Below the pieces are notes generated by a model. That model worked only from the letters and a program-made list of their open reading frames with translations, was not told the origin of the DNA and ran no database searches. DNA of 51,454 bases from JAKSCF01 sp028279945 (GTDB lineage: Bacteria > Bacillota > Clostridia > Peptostreptococcales > JAAYPU01), in the NCBI GenBank assembly GCA_028279945.1, contig JANQMT010000118.1, forward strand, positions 1 to 51,454, written 5' to 3'. This document shows positions 24,972 to 34,608 of this stretch, in pieces (position 1 is the stretch's first letter; every line of letters begins with the position of its first letter). The translations under genes were made by a program, and so were the position numbers.

Positions 24972-26504
24972 ATGGAATATGAAGGCATTCTGGTGGTCGA
25001 CTTTGGCGGACAATACAATCAGCTCATTGCCAGAAGAGTTAGAGAACAAAATGTATACTGTGAAATTGTACCTTATTCAAAGAGTGTACAAGCAGTAAAA
25101 GAAAAAAATCCTAAAGGGATTATCTTTACAGGCGGTCCTTCCAGCGTTTATGAAGAGAACGCACCTACCGTACCTTTAGAGCTCTTTGAAATGAATGTAC
25201 CCATCTTAGGTATTTGCTATGGTGCTCAACTTATGGCTCACGTTTTAGGCGGCAAGGTTAAACAACCGGACCGTAAAGAATACGGACGTGTTGCCATGGA
25301 TGTTATACATGCAAGTGCATTATATAACGAAATAGACCCTCAAAATACCTGCTGGATGAGTCATACCGATTATATAGAAAATGTCCCGGAAGGCTTTAGC
25401 GTAACTGCAACCACACAGCATTGTCCCACAGCATCTATGGAAAATGCTGCTAAGAAGTTATATGCTGTTCAATTTCATCCAGAGGTACAGCACACCCCTT
25501 TTGGTAATACACTACTTAGAAATTTCATTTATGATGTATGCCGATGCAAAGGTACATGGACCATGTCCAACTTTGCTGAACAAGAAATTAAAGAAATAAA
25601 AGAAAAAGTCGGCAATAGGAAAGTTTTATGTGCCCTTTCCGGAGGCGTTGACTCCTCCGTAGCTGCCGTTATGGTTCACAAAGCCATTGGAAATAACCTA
25701 ACTTGTATTTTTGTGGATCATGGGCTTCTAAGAAAAGATGAAGGCGATCAAGTAGAAGCATTATTTAAAGAAAAATTCCATATGAATTTAATTAGAGTCA
25801 ATGCAGGTGAACGTTTCTTGAATAAACTTAAAGGTATCAGTGATCCTGAACAGAAACGAAAAATTATTGGTGAAGAATTCATACGTGTTTTTGAAGAAGA
25901 AGCCAATAAACTTGGAGAAATTGATTTTCTGCTTCAAGGCACCATTTATCCGGATGTTGTAGAAAGCGGTACCGGCGAGGCTGCCGTTATTAAAAGTCAT
26001 CACAACGTAGGCGGCCTTCCTGAAGATATGACTCTATCTCTTATTGAGCCTCTTAGGACTCTTTTTAAAGACGAAGTTAGAAAAGTTGGTGAAGAGCTTG
26101 ATATACCCAGAGAAGTTGTTTGGCGTCAACCATTTCCCGGTCCCGGACTAGCTATCCGATGTCTTGGTGATATAACAGAAGAAAAATTGGAAATCATCCG
26201 TGAGTCGGATGCAATCTTACGGGAAGAAGTAAAGCTTAACGGATTAGAAAACGAGATTTGGCAGTATTTCACTGTTTTACCCAACATCAAAAGTGTCGGT
26301 GTAATGGGCGACGAAAGGACTTATGTCCACACCGTAGGTATTCGAGCAGTAACATCTGTAGACGGAATGACATCCGACTGGGCAAGAATCCCCTATGAAG
26401 TGTTAGAAAAAATATCCAATAGAATTGTCAATGAAGTAAAAGGTGTCAACAGAATCGTATACGACATTACTTCTAAACCCCCTTCAACCATTGAATGGGA
26501 ATAG
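24972..26504 (+). CDS. guaA: GMP synthase (glutamine-hydrolysing)
   Basis: The 510-residue product has the class I glutaminase domain (ILGICYGAQLMAHVLGG with the catalytic Cys; FHPEVQHT with His and Glu). The ATP pyrophosphatase P-loop LSGGVDSSVAAVM follows, then the C-terminal dimerisation region (KPPSTIEWE end). It aminates XMP to GMP in the cytoplasm. AGAGGTGA precedes the ATG; it forms an operon with guaB and ends at a hairpin. Confidence 0.98.
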   Translation: MEYEGILVVDFGGQYNQLIARRVREQNVYCEIVPYSKSVQAVKEKNPKGIIFTGGPSSVYEENAPTVPLELFEMNVPILGICYGAQLMAHVLGGKVKQPDRKEYGRVAMDVIHASALYNEIDPQNTCWMSHTDYIENVPEGFSVTATTQHCPTASMENAAKKLYAVQFHPEVQHTPFGNTLLRNFIYDVCRCKGTWTMSNFAEQEIKEIKEKVGNRKVLCALSGGVDSSVAAVMVHKAIGNNLTCIFVDHGLLRKDEGDQVEALFKEKFHMNLIRVNAGERFLNKLKGISDPEQKRKIIGEEFIRVFEEEANKLGEIDFLLQGTIYPDVVESGTGEAAVIKSHHNVGGLPEDMTLSLIEPLRTLFKDEVRKVGEELDIPREVVWRQPFPGPGLAIRCLGDITEEKLEIIRESDAILREEVKLNGLENEIWQYFTVLPNIKSVGVMGDERTYVHTVGIRAVTSVDGMTSDWARIPYEVLEKISNRIVNEVKGVNRIVYDITSKPPSTIEWE

Positions 26505-26518
26505 ATACTCATAAAAGA

Positions 26519-26554
26519 CAAGGTAGATTGTTTAAAACAATCTACCTTATTTTG
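26519..26554 (+). terminator. guaBA terminator
   Basis: AAGGTAGATTGT and ACAATCTACCTT pair perfectly around a short A/T loop and are followed by ATTTTG. The T run is short, but the stem is strong and may also stop minus-strand transcripts from the small gene at 26704. Confidence 0.75.
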
Positions 26555-26703
26555 CAATATAAATAACTTAATTTGTAAAATAATGGATTGCACCTTAGAT
26601 AAATTGATTTCTATCTTGGTTAATCCGGTGTATTTTGCTATTTATTTTCTGTGGTTATATAAGTTTTTTATTCATAAAAAAAAGTATAATCACTTTATTT
26701 TAC

Positions 26704-26844
26704 TTAGTATTTACCACCATAGCCACCGAAACATCCACAGTTACAGAATAAAACAACTAATAGTAGGAAGAAGAACAATAAGCTACTGTCGCATCCACCA
26801 CCAAAAAGTCCACCTATTCCGCCGCCACAATTTTTTTCAGCCAT
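26704..26844 (-). CDS. 46-residue Gly/Cys-rich hydrophobic protein, YjcZ-like
   Basis: On the minus strand AAGGAGG lies 7 bases before an ATG (26844) that opens a 46-codon frame. The product starts MAEKNCGGGIGGLFGGGCDS, has one hydrophobic helix (SLLFFFLLLVVLFC) and ends NCGCFGGYGGKY. Short Gly-rich proteins with a single helix of this type include the YjcZ-like proteins, many made during sporulation. Five cysteines are unusual and suggest disulphides or metal binding. The excellent ribosome binding site and composition argue it is real; the family call is tentative. No clear promoter is seen. Confidence 0.65.
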   Translation of the reverse strand: MAEKNCGGGIGGLFGGGCDSSLLFFFLLLVVLFCNCGCFGGYGGKY

Positions 26845-27031
26845 TAAAATACCCTCCTTAATGATAATTAAGTTTTTTTGCAATGTTATATTGTATTTAC
26901 TTCATAGTATGTATGATGTGCCCTATAAGTTAACAGTAAATTGAAAAATCTTCCTTTTTTTAAGTATAAGTATGTTTTCTAAAGTATTTTTATCCATAAA
27001 TATTGAGGTACTTAGGTAAATTTTTACAATC

Positions 27032-27057
27032 AAAAAACCAGCAAAACCATGCTGGTT
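27032..27057 (-). terminator. Bactofilin gene terminator
   Basis: On the minus strand AACCAGCA and TGCTGGTT pair around a five-base loop and run into TTTTT. Confidence 0.85.
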
Positions 27058-27106
27058 ATGTAATGACAAGCTTTAGAAAACAAATATGGAGCTGTTCCCC
27101 GCTTAA

Positions 27107-27505
27107 TTATTTGTTATTTCTTTTATTTTTATCATTCATGTTATTTGGAAGGACTTTTGAATTTTTCATCTTGCAATTGCCATCAAAGTTTGCATTACCT
27201 TTTACTATAAAAGTCTTAATATTCACGTCCCCTTGTAATACAGCGGTTTCATGTAATGTGAGCGCATCTTCCGCCTCAACATTACCTGTAACATTGCCAT
27301 AGATTTCTACATTGACAGCCTTGATATTTCCTTGAACATGACTATCTTGTCCAACAATCAAATTACCTTCTAAAATAATATCTCCAACAACTTTACCTTC
27401 AATTCTTGTCAAGCCGGAAGATTCAATCTTTCCCGTTATAACAGAGTTTTTTCCAATGAGTGTATCAAAAGCGTTAGGATTACTATCAACTTTATTTCTG
27501 CTCAT
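27107..27505 (-). CDS. Bactofilin (polymer-forming cytoskeletal protein)
   Basis: The start is taken at the ATG at 27505, after a GGAGGGGG site, giving 132 residues. The core (about 15-115) is a beta-helix with the bactofilin pattern (GKNSVITGKIESSGLTRIEG; GDIILEGNLIVGQDSHVQG; NVEIYGNVTGNVEAEDALTL). Disordered basic tails flank it. Bactofilins self-assemble without nucleotide into filaments that scaffold cell shape, motility or envelope enzymes. It appears monocistronic. Confidence 0.93.
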   Translation of the reverse strand: MSRNKVDSNPNAFDTLIGKNSVITGKIESSGLTRIEGKVVGDIILEGNLIVGQDSHVQGNIKAVNVEIYGNVTGNVEAEDALTLHETAVLQGDVNIKTFIVKGNANFDGNCKMKNSKVLPNNMNDKNKRNNK

Positions 27506-27710
27506 CAACTTCGACCCCCTCCTGCTATATTAATATATAATATATGTTACTATAATACGTGTTGCATTTCAATTGAAAATACATTTTAAAAATTATAATT
27601 CGAGGTATTTCGACTTTATTCCAGGTTTGACTTTTCTTAGATACTTGGCATAAATTAACCTTTCCTTAAACATTAACTTAAAGAAAAAAGGGGTTCAGAA
27701 CAGTAAAATA

Positions 27711-28292
27711 TTATTTTAATTGAAATATATTAAAGCTTTGTTTTGGTAAAAAATCAAAAGATTTAATAGGTGTGAAACCAACGTTTTCCAAAACAGCAAT
27801 CATATCGATTTCATTGACAAAGTGTCCTATTAGATTAATGAAACTAAAACCATTGATCTTTTTATAATCAATAACAGCTATTCTCCCATTTGGTTTAAGA
27901 AATCTTTTGATCTCCTTAAAATATGCTTCAGGTTGATGGATATGGTGGTATATATTTCTAAAAAATATTAGATCACAACCTCTTTCTGGAAGACCTTTAG
28001 CTTTTTCCTCTACCAACACAGTCTTAATATTGTTTAGTCCATTATGTTTAGCTTGAAAATCAATATGCTGTAAAAAATCTCCATTGACATCCACAGCATA
28101 CACCTCACCACCTAATCCGGTTTCTTCTGCAAACCTTATTGAATAATATCCTCCTCCTGCGCCAATATCCACTATAATACTGCCTTTTCTAATTTCTAAG
28201 CTTCTAATTATTTCATCAGGCTTATTTTTATCAGCACTCGCTTTACGATTGAGTGCTTCTGCACCATATAATAAACTCACTTTTTCTATCAC
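27711..28292 (-). CDS. Class I SAM-dependent methyltransferase
   Basis: The product starts at GTG (28292) after AAGGATGGA and has 193 residues. The SAM-binding motif I is SIIVDIGAGGGYYSIRFAEE, followed by the acidic residue of motif II (VYAVDVNGDFL) and motif IV (GCDLIFFRNIYHHI). It resembles the UbiE/Methyltransf_11 group. No substrate-binding feature or neighbour tells its target. It stands alone between the bactofilin and the two-component genes on the same strand. Confidence 0.82.
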   Translation of the reverse strand: MIEKVSLLYGAEALNRKASADKNKPDEIIRSLEIRKGSIIVDIGAGGGYYSIRFAEETGLGGEVYAVDVNGDFLQHIDFQAKHNGLNNIKTVLVEEKAKGLPERGCDLIFFRNIYHHIHQPEAYFKEIKRFLKPNGRIAVIDYKKINGFSFINLIGHFVNEIDMIAVLENVGFTPIKSFDFLPKQSFNIFQLK

Positions 28293-28442
28293 TCCATCCT
28301 TATTTATTCTTTAAAAAAATTCTATACTGAAAATCTTAAATAATAATAAATTTAATCTTAGAATTTCCTTAGAGAATGATGAAAGATTAATGATCATGAC
28401 CTTAGATTATACACCTGCATTCAATATCTACATACTTTCTCT

Positions 28443-29495
28443 TCAGTCTGGAATTGGAATATATATGCGTATCTTTGTTCCTTTTCCAAGTTCGCTGCTT
28501 ACATCTATTTTACCGTTATGCATATCCACAATCTTTTTCACCAGCGCTAAACCAAGTCCACTACCTCCGGTGTCTTTGTTTCTAGCTTCTTCCACTTTAT
28601 AAAACCTATCAAAAATCCTTTTTACATCTTTTTGAGAAATCCCAATCCCATTATCCATTACCTCTATAATTGCAGTATTTTTTTGTTGGAATGAATTTAC
28701 AGTGATTTCGCCGTTATCTTCTGTGAATTTAACAGAGTTCTCAACAAGTGCCCTAAGCATCTGTAAAATAAGTTCTTTATCTCCTTGTATCACTATCCCT
28801 TCATTAACATCACACTTAATGATTCGCCCCTCAGCAATCATTTTAGTATCTTGAACCATTTTTTTAATGATATGATTTAACTGAAGGTCGGCACAACTCA
28901 TTAGTAACTGCCCTTGGTCACCTCTTGCTAAAAACAAAAGATTCTCTATAAGCTTTTTCATGTGATAAGTTTCTTCTTTCATAGATTGAATGGATTCATC
29001 CAATAATGTGCTGTCTTTTTTTCCCCATTCATCTAAAATATCTAAATAACCTTTTATAATTGAAATAGGCGTTCTAAGCTCATGTGAAGCATCGGATACA
29101 AATTGTTTCTGCCTTTCAAAAGAATCTTCAATTTGACTTAACATACTGTTTAAGGCTTCTTCAAGATTGGAAAGTTCATCTTGATGATTGGATATTCTCA
29201 TACGCTTCTTTAAGTCATTTGAGTTAGCAATAGCTATAGCAATACCTGTCATCCGATTGATTTGTTTAGCTAATTTATAGCTTAGCCAATTAGCTGTTAA
29301 CCTAGATATTACATATGCATAACCAGTAAATATACTAACTGAAACAAGAATATTGAATGGACTGCTGAGTTGAAAAAAAATAACTCTTATTAATTCAATG
29401 ATTAGATAAGTTAAAATAACTATACTGAATATATAAACAGTAACCTTATGTCGAATAGTAATATTTTTACTTTTTGATCTTTTATCGAATAACAT
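28443..29495 (-). CDS. Sensor histidine kinase, short input region
   Basis: I start at the ATG at 29495, which overlaps the regulator stop by 14 bp; the longer frame to 29636 would run 150 bp inside the regulator gene. The 350-residue kinase has two membrane helices separated by only a few residues, a HAMP domain, the phospho-acceptor motif SHELRTPISIIKGYLDIL and a HATPase domain with N (ENSVKF), G1 (DNGIGIS) and G2 (GGSGLGLALV) boxes. With no external sensor domain it probably reads a membrane or intramembrane signal, like the kinases that watch cell-wall stress. Confidence 0.9.
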   Translation of the reverse strand: MLFDKRSKSKNITIRHKVTVYIFSIVILTYLIIELIRVIFFQLSSPFNILVSVSIFTGYAYVISRLTANWLSYKLAKQINRMTGIAIAIANSNDLKKRMRISNHQDELSNLEEALNSMLSQIEDSFERQKQFVSDASHELRTPISIIKGYLDILDEWGKKDSTLLDESIQSMKEETYHMKKLIENLLFLARGDQGQLLMSCADLQLNHIIKKMVQDTKMIAEGRIIKCDVNEGIVIQGDKELILQMLRALVENSVKFTEDNGEITVNSFQQKNTAIIEVMDNGIGISQKDVKRIFDRFYKVEEARNKDTGGSGLGLALVKKIVDMHNGKIDVSSELGKGTKIRIYIPIPD

Positions 29496-30153
29496 ATCCA
29501 ACACCACGTACTGTTTCAAGTATTTTTTTATCAAAAGGCTTGTCAATTTTGTCTCTAACATACTTAATATACACATCAAGTATATTATCACTGCCAAAGA
29601 AATTATATCCCCATACTTTTTCCAGTATTCTTTCACGCCTTAAAACGATGCCTCGATTTTGTGCTAGAAAGCAAAGCAATTCAAATTCTGTTTTAGAAAA
29701 CTCTATATCTTTTCCTCCACGCTTGACTTGCATCGTACTAATATTTATTTCTAAATCTTCAATAATCACAACATTGCTTTTTTCCTTGTTTTCATTATCT
29801 CTTAACTGAACACGAATGCGAGCTAAAAGTTCTTCCATTTCAAAAGGCTTCGTTATATAATCATTAGCACCAAAATCTAAGCCAATTACTTTATCGGTCA
29901 CATCATCCTTTGCAGTCAGCATAATAATTGGCACCTGGGATTTTTCCCTCATACGTCTGCACAGCTCTAGACCGTTGATTTTAGGAAGCATAATATCTAA
30001 GAGAATTAAATCATAGTTGTTTGTCATAAAAAGTTTTTCCGCTTCCATGCCGTCGTGTGTCATCCGAACGTCATATCCACCGTGTTTTAGCTGAAGGTCA
30101 ATAACTCTTGCAATTTTAAGGTCATCTTCAACCACTAAGATTTTTTTTGACAT
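29482..30153 (-). CDS. OmpR/PhoB-family response regulator
   Basis: The 223-residue protein has a receiver domain (ILVVEDDLKIARVIDLQL; phospho-Asp in LILLDIMLPK; Thr and Lys at IIMLTAKDD and ITKPFEMEELLAR). A winged-helix DNA-binding domain follows (FSKTEFELLCFLAQNRGIVL; NILDVYIKYVRDKID). It is followed directly by the kinase gene. The target genes are not evident. Confidence 0.95.
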   Translation of the reverse strand: MSKKILVVEDDLKIARVIDLQLKHGGYDVRMTHDGMEAEKLFMTNNYDLILLDIMLPKINGLELCRRMREKSQVPIIMLTAKDDVTDKVIGLDFGANDYITKPFEMEELLARIRVQLRDNENKEKSNVVIIEDLEINISTMQVKRGGKDIEFSKTEFELLCFLAQNRGIVLRRERILEKVWGYNFFGSDNILDVYIKYVRDKIDKPFDKKILETVRGVGYVIR

Positions 30154-30417
30154 CTCGCCATTCCTTTACTTTAATAATCATTATTAAATATACCATTACC
30201 ATAGCAATAAATATTATTACTCATCAATTGTATTTTATAATATAAGTGATATTAAGTAAAATAGTATGTCCAATCATGTATATCCAATAGTTCCAACCTT
30301 CTATTGCGGTAAAATTGTTTTCATATCATATTATTGCCTTGTAGTTCATTACCAATTAAAGTAAAATTACTATTATATTATTTAGCTAAAACTACAGCCT
30401 AAAGTGAAGGTGATTCT

Positions 30418-31362
30418 TTGTATATTACGGTTTTTTTATTTATCTTGGGACTGTTTTTGATTATTAAAGGCGGCAACTGGTTTGTCGACTCTGCCATAGG
30501 CATTGCTCAACTATTCGGTCTATCAGAAGTATTAATCGGTGTATCCATCGTCAGTTTAGCTACCACACTGCCTGAGGTCACAATATCCGTAATGGCGGCT
30601 ATAAATGGTCATTCTACTATGAGTGTGGGTAATGCCATCGGTTCAATGATTTGCAATATCGGAATTGTATTAGCCTTCCCCTTATTATTTATGTCTGGAA
30701 AAATAAATGATAAAAGTTTTCCATTAAAGGCCTTTATTTTAATGGTGGCACTCGCAATTCTATATTGGACAGCAACAGACGGTATCATTGATACAAAAAA
30801 TAGTTTCATCTTTATAAGCATCTTTTTGGTTTTTATCGGTATTAATATTAGAGAAGCCTATTACAGTATTTCTGATCATAAAGAGAATGATGCGAAAGCA
30901 TCTACTTGGAAAGAGAAAAAAAATATTATACTGTTTTTTATTGCTGGAATTATTTCCATCCTTATTGGGTCCAACCTTCTTATCGATAACGGCATTATCA
31001 TAGCAGAATATTTGGGCGTACCTGAGGCTGTCATCAGTTTAACTTTCATTGCATTCGGTACATCACTCCCTGAGTTTACGACTGCCATCACCTCTTTGGT
31101 TAAAAAAAAGCCGGCCATTGGGTTAGGTAATATTATTGGTGCCAATATCTTAAACATTTGCTTAGTCATAGGATTATCAGCATTGTTTTCCCCTTTGGAA
31201 GTCATACCACAGAACCTCTCTTTTGATCTTCCTATTGTCATGCTACTTACTTTAATATTAACCCTCCCTGTTCTTGTTAAAAAGAAGACTTATTCGGTGC
31301 AAGGTTTATTATTTATCATAATTTACATTTTTTTTATCAGTATGACCTTTAAAAATACATAA
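30418..31362 (+). CDS. Calcium/sodium antiporter (CaCA family, YrbG-like)
   Basis: The product starts at TTG (30418), 5 bases after AAGGTGA, and has 314 residues in ten membrane segments. Both alpha repeats are present: SLATTLPEVTISVMAAINGH with VGNAIGSMICN, and AFGTSLPEFTTAITSLVKKK with GNIIGANILNICLVIG, carrying the Glu and Asn residues of the ion sites. It likely exchanges Na+ or K+ for Ca2+ across the membrane. Confidence 0.92.
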   Translation: MYITVFLFILGLFLIIKGGNWFVDSAIGIAQLFGLSEVLIGVSIVSLATTLPEVTISVMAAINGHSTMSVGNAIGSMICNIGIVLAFPLLFMSGKINDKSFPLKAFILMVALAILYWTATDGIIDTKNSFIFISIFLVFIGINIREAYYSISDHKENDAKASTWKEKKNIILFFIAGIISILIGSNLLIDNGIIIAEYLGVPEAVISLTFIAFGTSLPEFTTAITSLVKKKPAIGLGNIIGANILNICLVIGLSALFSPLEVIPQNLSFDLPIVMLLTLILTLPVLVKKKTYSVQGLLFIIIYIFFISMTFKNT

Positions 31363-31416
31363 ATTAGATATATGATTAATAAAACATAAAAAAATTTTAA
31401 AAATGTGGTGCAAGTT

Positions 31417-32541
31417 ATGCGTAGAAAGAGAAAGAAAAATTTTACAAAGTTCATACTTCTGATCGTATTTTTATTATGCGTGTTTATTCTTCCCGACAGC
31501 ATAAACCAGAAAAGATTAGAACCTTCAGATATTGAAGTGAAGCAAGACCCTGTTCAACAAAAAGTTGAAGAAAAACAACCTGATCGGCTCATTTCAGTTT
31601 CCTTTGGCGGCGATGTTATGATGGACAGCTATTTTGCAGATTATATCCATACATATGGGGTAGACTATTCTTGGACAGATATAACGCCACTATTAAAGCA
31701 GTCCGATATTTCGGTTGTTAATTTGGAAACCAGTGTCAGCGATAGAGGAAAGACCTATAAAGCAGAAGGATACGGTTTTCGTTCACAACCATTTACGTTG
31801 GAAGGCTTAGCCAATGCTGATGTTGACCTAGTTAGCCTAGCCAATAATCATACTTATGATTTCGGCACAACCGCTTTCTTAGATACCTTATCCCACTTAC
31901 ATGATTACGGTATTGAGTACTGCGGTGCGGGGAAAAATTTAGAGGAAGCTATGACCCTAAAGATTATCCAGCGAAATGACCTGAGAGTTGGTTTTTTAAA
32001 CTTTAGCGAAATCATTCCGTCAAGACATTTTTTAGCCGGTGAAGACAAGCCTGGTATTGCGAGTATACTGAAAGATGATTATGATCAGGTTTTTGAAACC
32101 ATACATACTGCAAAACAAAACTGTGATCTTCTTTTCGTTTTACTCCACTGGGGTGTGGAATATTCAGATACACCGGAAGAATATCAAATAGATCTGGCGC
32201 ATCAAATTATTGATCACGGTGCAGATGCATTAATAGGCCACCATCCACATGTATTGCAAGGTATTGAAATTTATAAAGAAAAACCGATCTTATATAGTAT
32301 AGGGAATTTTATATTTTTAAAGAGAAACGATCAAGCAGGCAAAACCGCCTTGTTTGAGCTGAATTTTAACGCTGACGAATTTCAGGGTGGCAGTTTCTAC
32401 CCGATTCACATAAAACATTGCAAAGCAAACTTATTAAAAGACGAAGACGCTATGAAAAGCGAAATCATTCATCACATGATAGAACTATCCAAACCCTTTG
32501 AAACAACTATTACAGAGCAAGGTGTTATTCTTAGAAAATAG
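31417..32541 (+). CDS. CapA-family (PGA_cap metallophosphatase-fold) protein, membrane anchored
   Basis: The ATG at 31417 gives 374 residues; an in-frame GTG at 31405 is possible and neither has a strong ribosome binding site. A basic N-terminus and one membrane helix precede the PGA_cap domain, with ISVSFGGDVMMDSYFADYI, the motif NLETSVSD, LANNHTYDFG, LLHWGVEYSD and GADALIGHHPHVLQGIEIY. CapA proteins take part in poly-gamma-glutamate export or anchoring, but capB and capC are absent, so another surface polymer or phosphatase role is equally possible. It ends 11 bp before nadE. Confidence 0.88.
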   Translation: MRRKRKKNFTKFILLIVFLLCVFILPDSINQKRLEPSDIEVKQDPVQQKVEEKQPDRLISVSFGGDVMMDSYFADYIHTYGVDYSWTDITPLLKQSDISVVNLETSVSDRGKTYKAEGYGFRSQPFTLEGLANADVDLVSLANNHTYDFGTTAFLDTLSHLHDYGIEYCGAGKNLEEAMTLKIIQRNDLRVGFLNFSEIIPSRHFLAGEDKPGIASILKDDYDQVFETIHTAKQNCDLLFVLLHWGVEYSDTPEEYQIDLAHQIIDHGADALIGHHPHVLQGIEIYKEKPILYSIGNFIFLKRNDQAGKTALFELNFNADEFQGGSFYPIHIKHCKANLLKDEDAMKSEIIHHMIELSKPFETTITEQGVILRK

Positions 32542-32552
32542 AGGTGATAAAA

Positions 32553-34508
32553 ATGAGTAATAATTTAGGTATGATAAAAGTTGCAGCAGCTTCACCGGAA
32601 TTGATTGTAGCCAACCCGGATTATAACACAGAAGAAATTATATCATGTATGAAAAAAGCCTCAAAAAACAAAGCAGCCATGGTTTGTTTTCCTGAGCTTT
32701 GCACAGCAGGTTATACCTGTGCCGACTTATTTTTCCAAAATATTCTTTACAAACAAAATCTGCATGGGCTAAAAAAAATTACAGAAGCCAGCAGAACCCT
32801 TCCCATTGCTGCTATGATCGGGTTTTATCTTAAAGTCGAAAACAACTATTATAATTGTGCCGCTTTTGTTCAAAACGGAGAAATCAAAGGCATCGTACCC
32901 AAAACATTTTTACCAAATGCAAAAGAATTCTATGAAGAAAGATGGTTTGCCTCAGGATTTGAAATTAGTAAGAGCATAACTTCTGTCCATCTTTTTGGTA
33001 AAGATATCCCATTTGGTAATATGGTTTTTTGCGATAACGAAAATGATATTAAAATTGGATTGGAAGTATGTGAAGATTTATGGGCGCCTATTGCTCCCGG
33101 AACACTACTGGCTCTTAATGGTGCACATATTATCTTAAACCTGTCAGCCAGTAATGAAATGGTTGGCAAGTCGGATTACAGAAAAACACTGGTCACTCAA
33201 CAAAGTGCTAAAAATATATCCGGATACGTCTATGCTTCGTCTAGTGTTCATGAATCCACTACCGACCTGGTTTTTGGCGGGGATTGTATTATTAGTGAAA
33301 ATGGTGTTGTCTTATCTACTTCTGAACGCTTTAAACGAAAAAGCACTATTATTTATGGCGATATCGATATAGATCGATTAAAATTTGAAAGAATACAGGG
33401 ACAAACCTTTGGTGCATGCACCAGTATTTATGGCCATAGAAGCCGTTATCAGCATATTGATATCAAACCGTTTAGCACACTATCCGATGAAGATGCCTTG
33501 TCGAGAACATATCCTAAAACACCTTTTGTACCTGATGCTCGAAGCAGTATCGATGAACGCTGTAAAGAAATATTTAACATTCAATCCGCCGGGCTGGCAA
33601 AAAGACTTGAGCATACACGCAGTTCCAAAGTCGTGGTCGGTATTTCCGGAGGACTTGACTCCACACTGGCCTTATTAGTATGCAGTGAAACCTTCAAGCT
33701 TCTTAATATTGATCCTAAAAATATTATCGCCGTGACCATGCCCGGTTTTGGTACAACCAATAAGACCTATACCAACGCCCAGTCTCTTATGAAACTTCTG
33801 GGAACAGATATGCGAGAAATCAGCATAAAAGACTCCGTCTTGCAGCACTTTAAAGATATTGATCATGATCCTAATCAACATGATGTTACATATGAAAATT
33901 CTCAAGCCAGAGAACGGACTCAAATCCTTATGGATATTGCCAATAAAGAAAAAGGATTGGTCATTGGTACAGGTGATTTATCGGAAGTCGCACTTGGATG
34001 GTCCACCTATAACGGAGATCACATGTCCATGTACGGGGTTAATGTCAGCATACCCAAGACCTTGGTTCGATTCGTTATTCAATGGGTTATGGAGAATAAA
34101 TACGAAAATAAAACCCTCAAAAATACACTGCAAGATATTTTGGATACACCTATTTCCCCGGAATTATTGCCGCCTGATGAAAACGGTGAGATACTTCAAA
34201 AAACAGAAGAAACAGTGGGTCCATATATGCTTCATGATTTTTTCCTCTATTACACCATACGATTTGGAATGCATCCAAAGAAACTGCTATTTATTGCTAA
34301 AAAAACATTTGCTGATTACCATTGTGAGGATAAAATCAGAGATTGGCTCATATTATTCTATAGAAGATTTTTCTCTCAGCAATTTAAAAGAAGTTGTATT
34401 CCGGACGGCCCAAAAGTGGGATCTGTCAGCTTATCGCCTCGGGGCGATTGGAGAATGCCAAGCGATGCAGATGTCAGTATTTGGATACAAGAATTAACAA
34501 ATAAATAA
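32553..34508 (+). CDS. nadE: Glutamine-dependent NAD+ synthetase
   Basis: The start is the ATG at 32553 after AGAGGTGATAA, giving 651 residues. The N-terminal nitrilase-type amidase domain holds the catalytic triad (Glu in CFPELCTAGYTC, Lys in GIVPKTFLPN, Cys in IGLEVCEDLW). The C-terminal synthetase has the P-loop VVGISGGLDSTLALLV and the STYNGDHMSMYGVN loop. It turns nicotinate adenine dinucleotide into NAD using glutamine. It lies directly after the CapA gene. Confidence 0.95.
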   Translation: MSNNLGMIKVAAASPELIVANPDYNTEEIISCMKKASKNKAAMVCFPELCTAGYTCADLFFQNILYKQNLHGLKKITEASRTLPIAAMIGFYLKVENNYYNCAAFVQNGEIKGIVPKTFLPNAKEFYEERWFASGFEISKSITSVHLFGKDIPFGNMVFCDNENDIKIGLEVCEDLWAPIAPGTLLALNGAHIILNLSASNEMVGKSDYRKTLVTQQSAKNISGYVYASSSVHESTTDLVFGGDCIISENGVVLSTSERFKRKSTIIYGDIDIDRLKFERIQGQTFGACTSIYGHRSRYQHIDIKPFSTLSDEDALSRTYPKTPFVPDARSSIDERCKEIFNIQSAGLAKRLEHTRSSKVVVGISGGLDSTLALLVCSETFKLLNIDPKNIIAVTMPGFGTTNKTYTNAQSLMKLLGTDMREISIKDSVLQHFKDIDHDPNQHDVTYENSQARERTQILMDIANKEKGLVIGTGDLSEVALGWSTYNGDHMSMYGVNVSIPKTLVRFVIQWVMENKYENKTLKNTLQDILDTPISPELLPPDENGEILQKTEETVGPYMLHDFFLYYTIRFGMHPKKLLFIAKKTFADYHCEDKIRDWLILFYRRFFSQQFKRSCIPDGPKVGSVSLSPRGDWRMPSDADVSIWIQELTNK

Positions 34509-34608
34509 AGTCGTTCTGCTCATAATAATTAATGGTTATTTATTCTAAAAGGATTTTTACTATGAGTAGCGAATAGACATATATGACTTATTTGAGGTGA
34601 GAAGCATA

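Noticed and set aside
26583..26861. Plus-strand 92-codon frame in the gap after guaA
   Set aside because: It has no ribosome binding site, a low-complexity His/Tyr-rich translation, and is antisense to the better supported 46-codon gene.
29496..29636. N-terminal extension of the histidine kinase
   Set aside because: It lies inside the response-regulator gene and would be an out-of-frame overlap of about 150 bp; the ATG at 29495 gives the normal gene joint.
31417..32541. Poly-gamma-glutamate capsule locus
   Set aside because: Only a CapA-like protein is present; capB, capC and capE are not, so no capsule operon is claimed.
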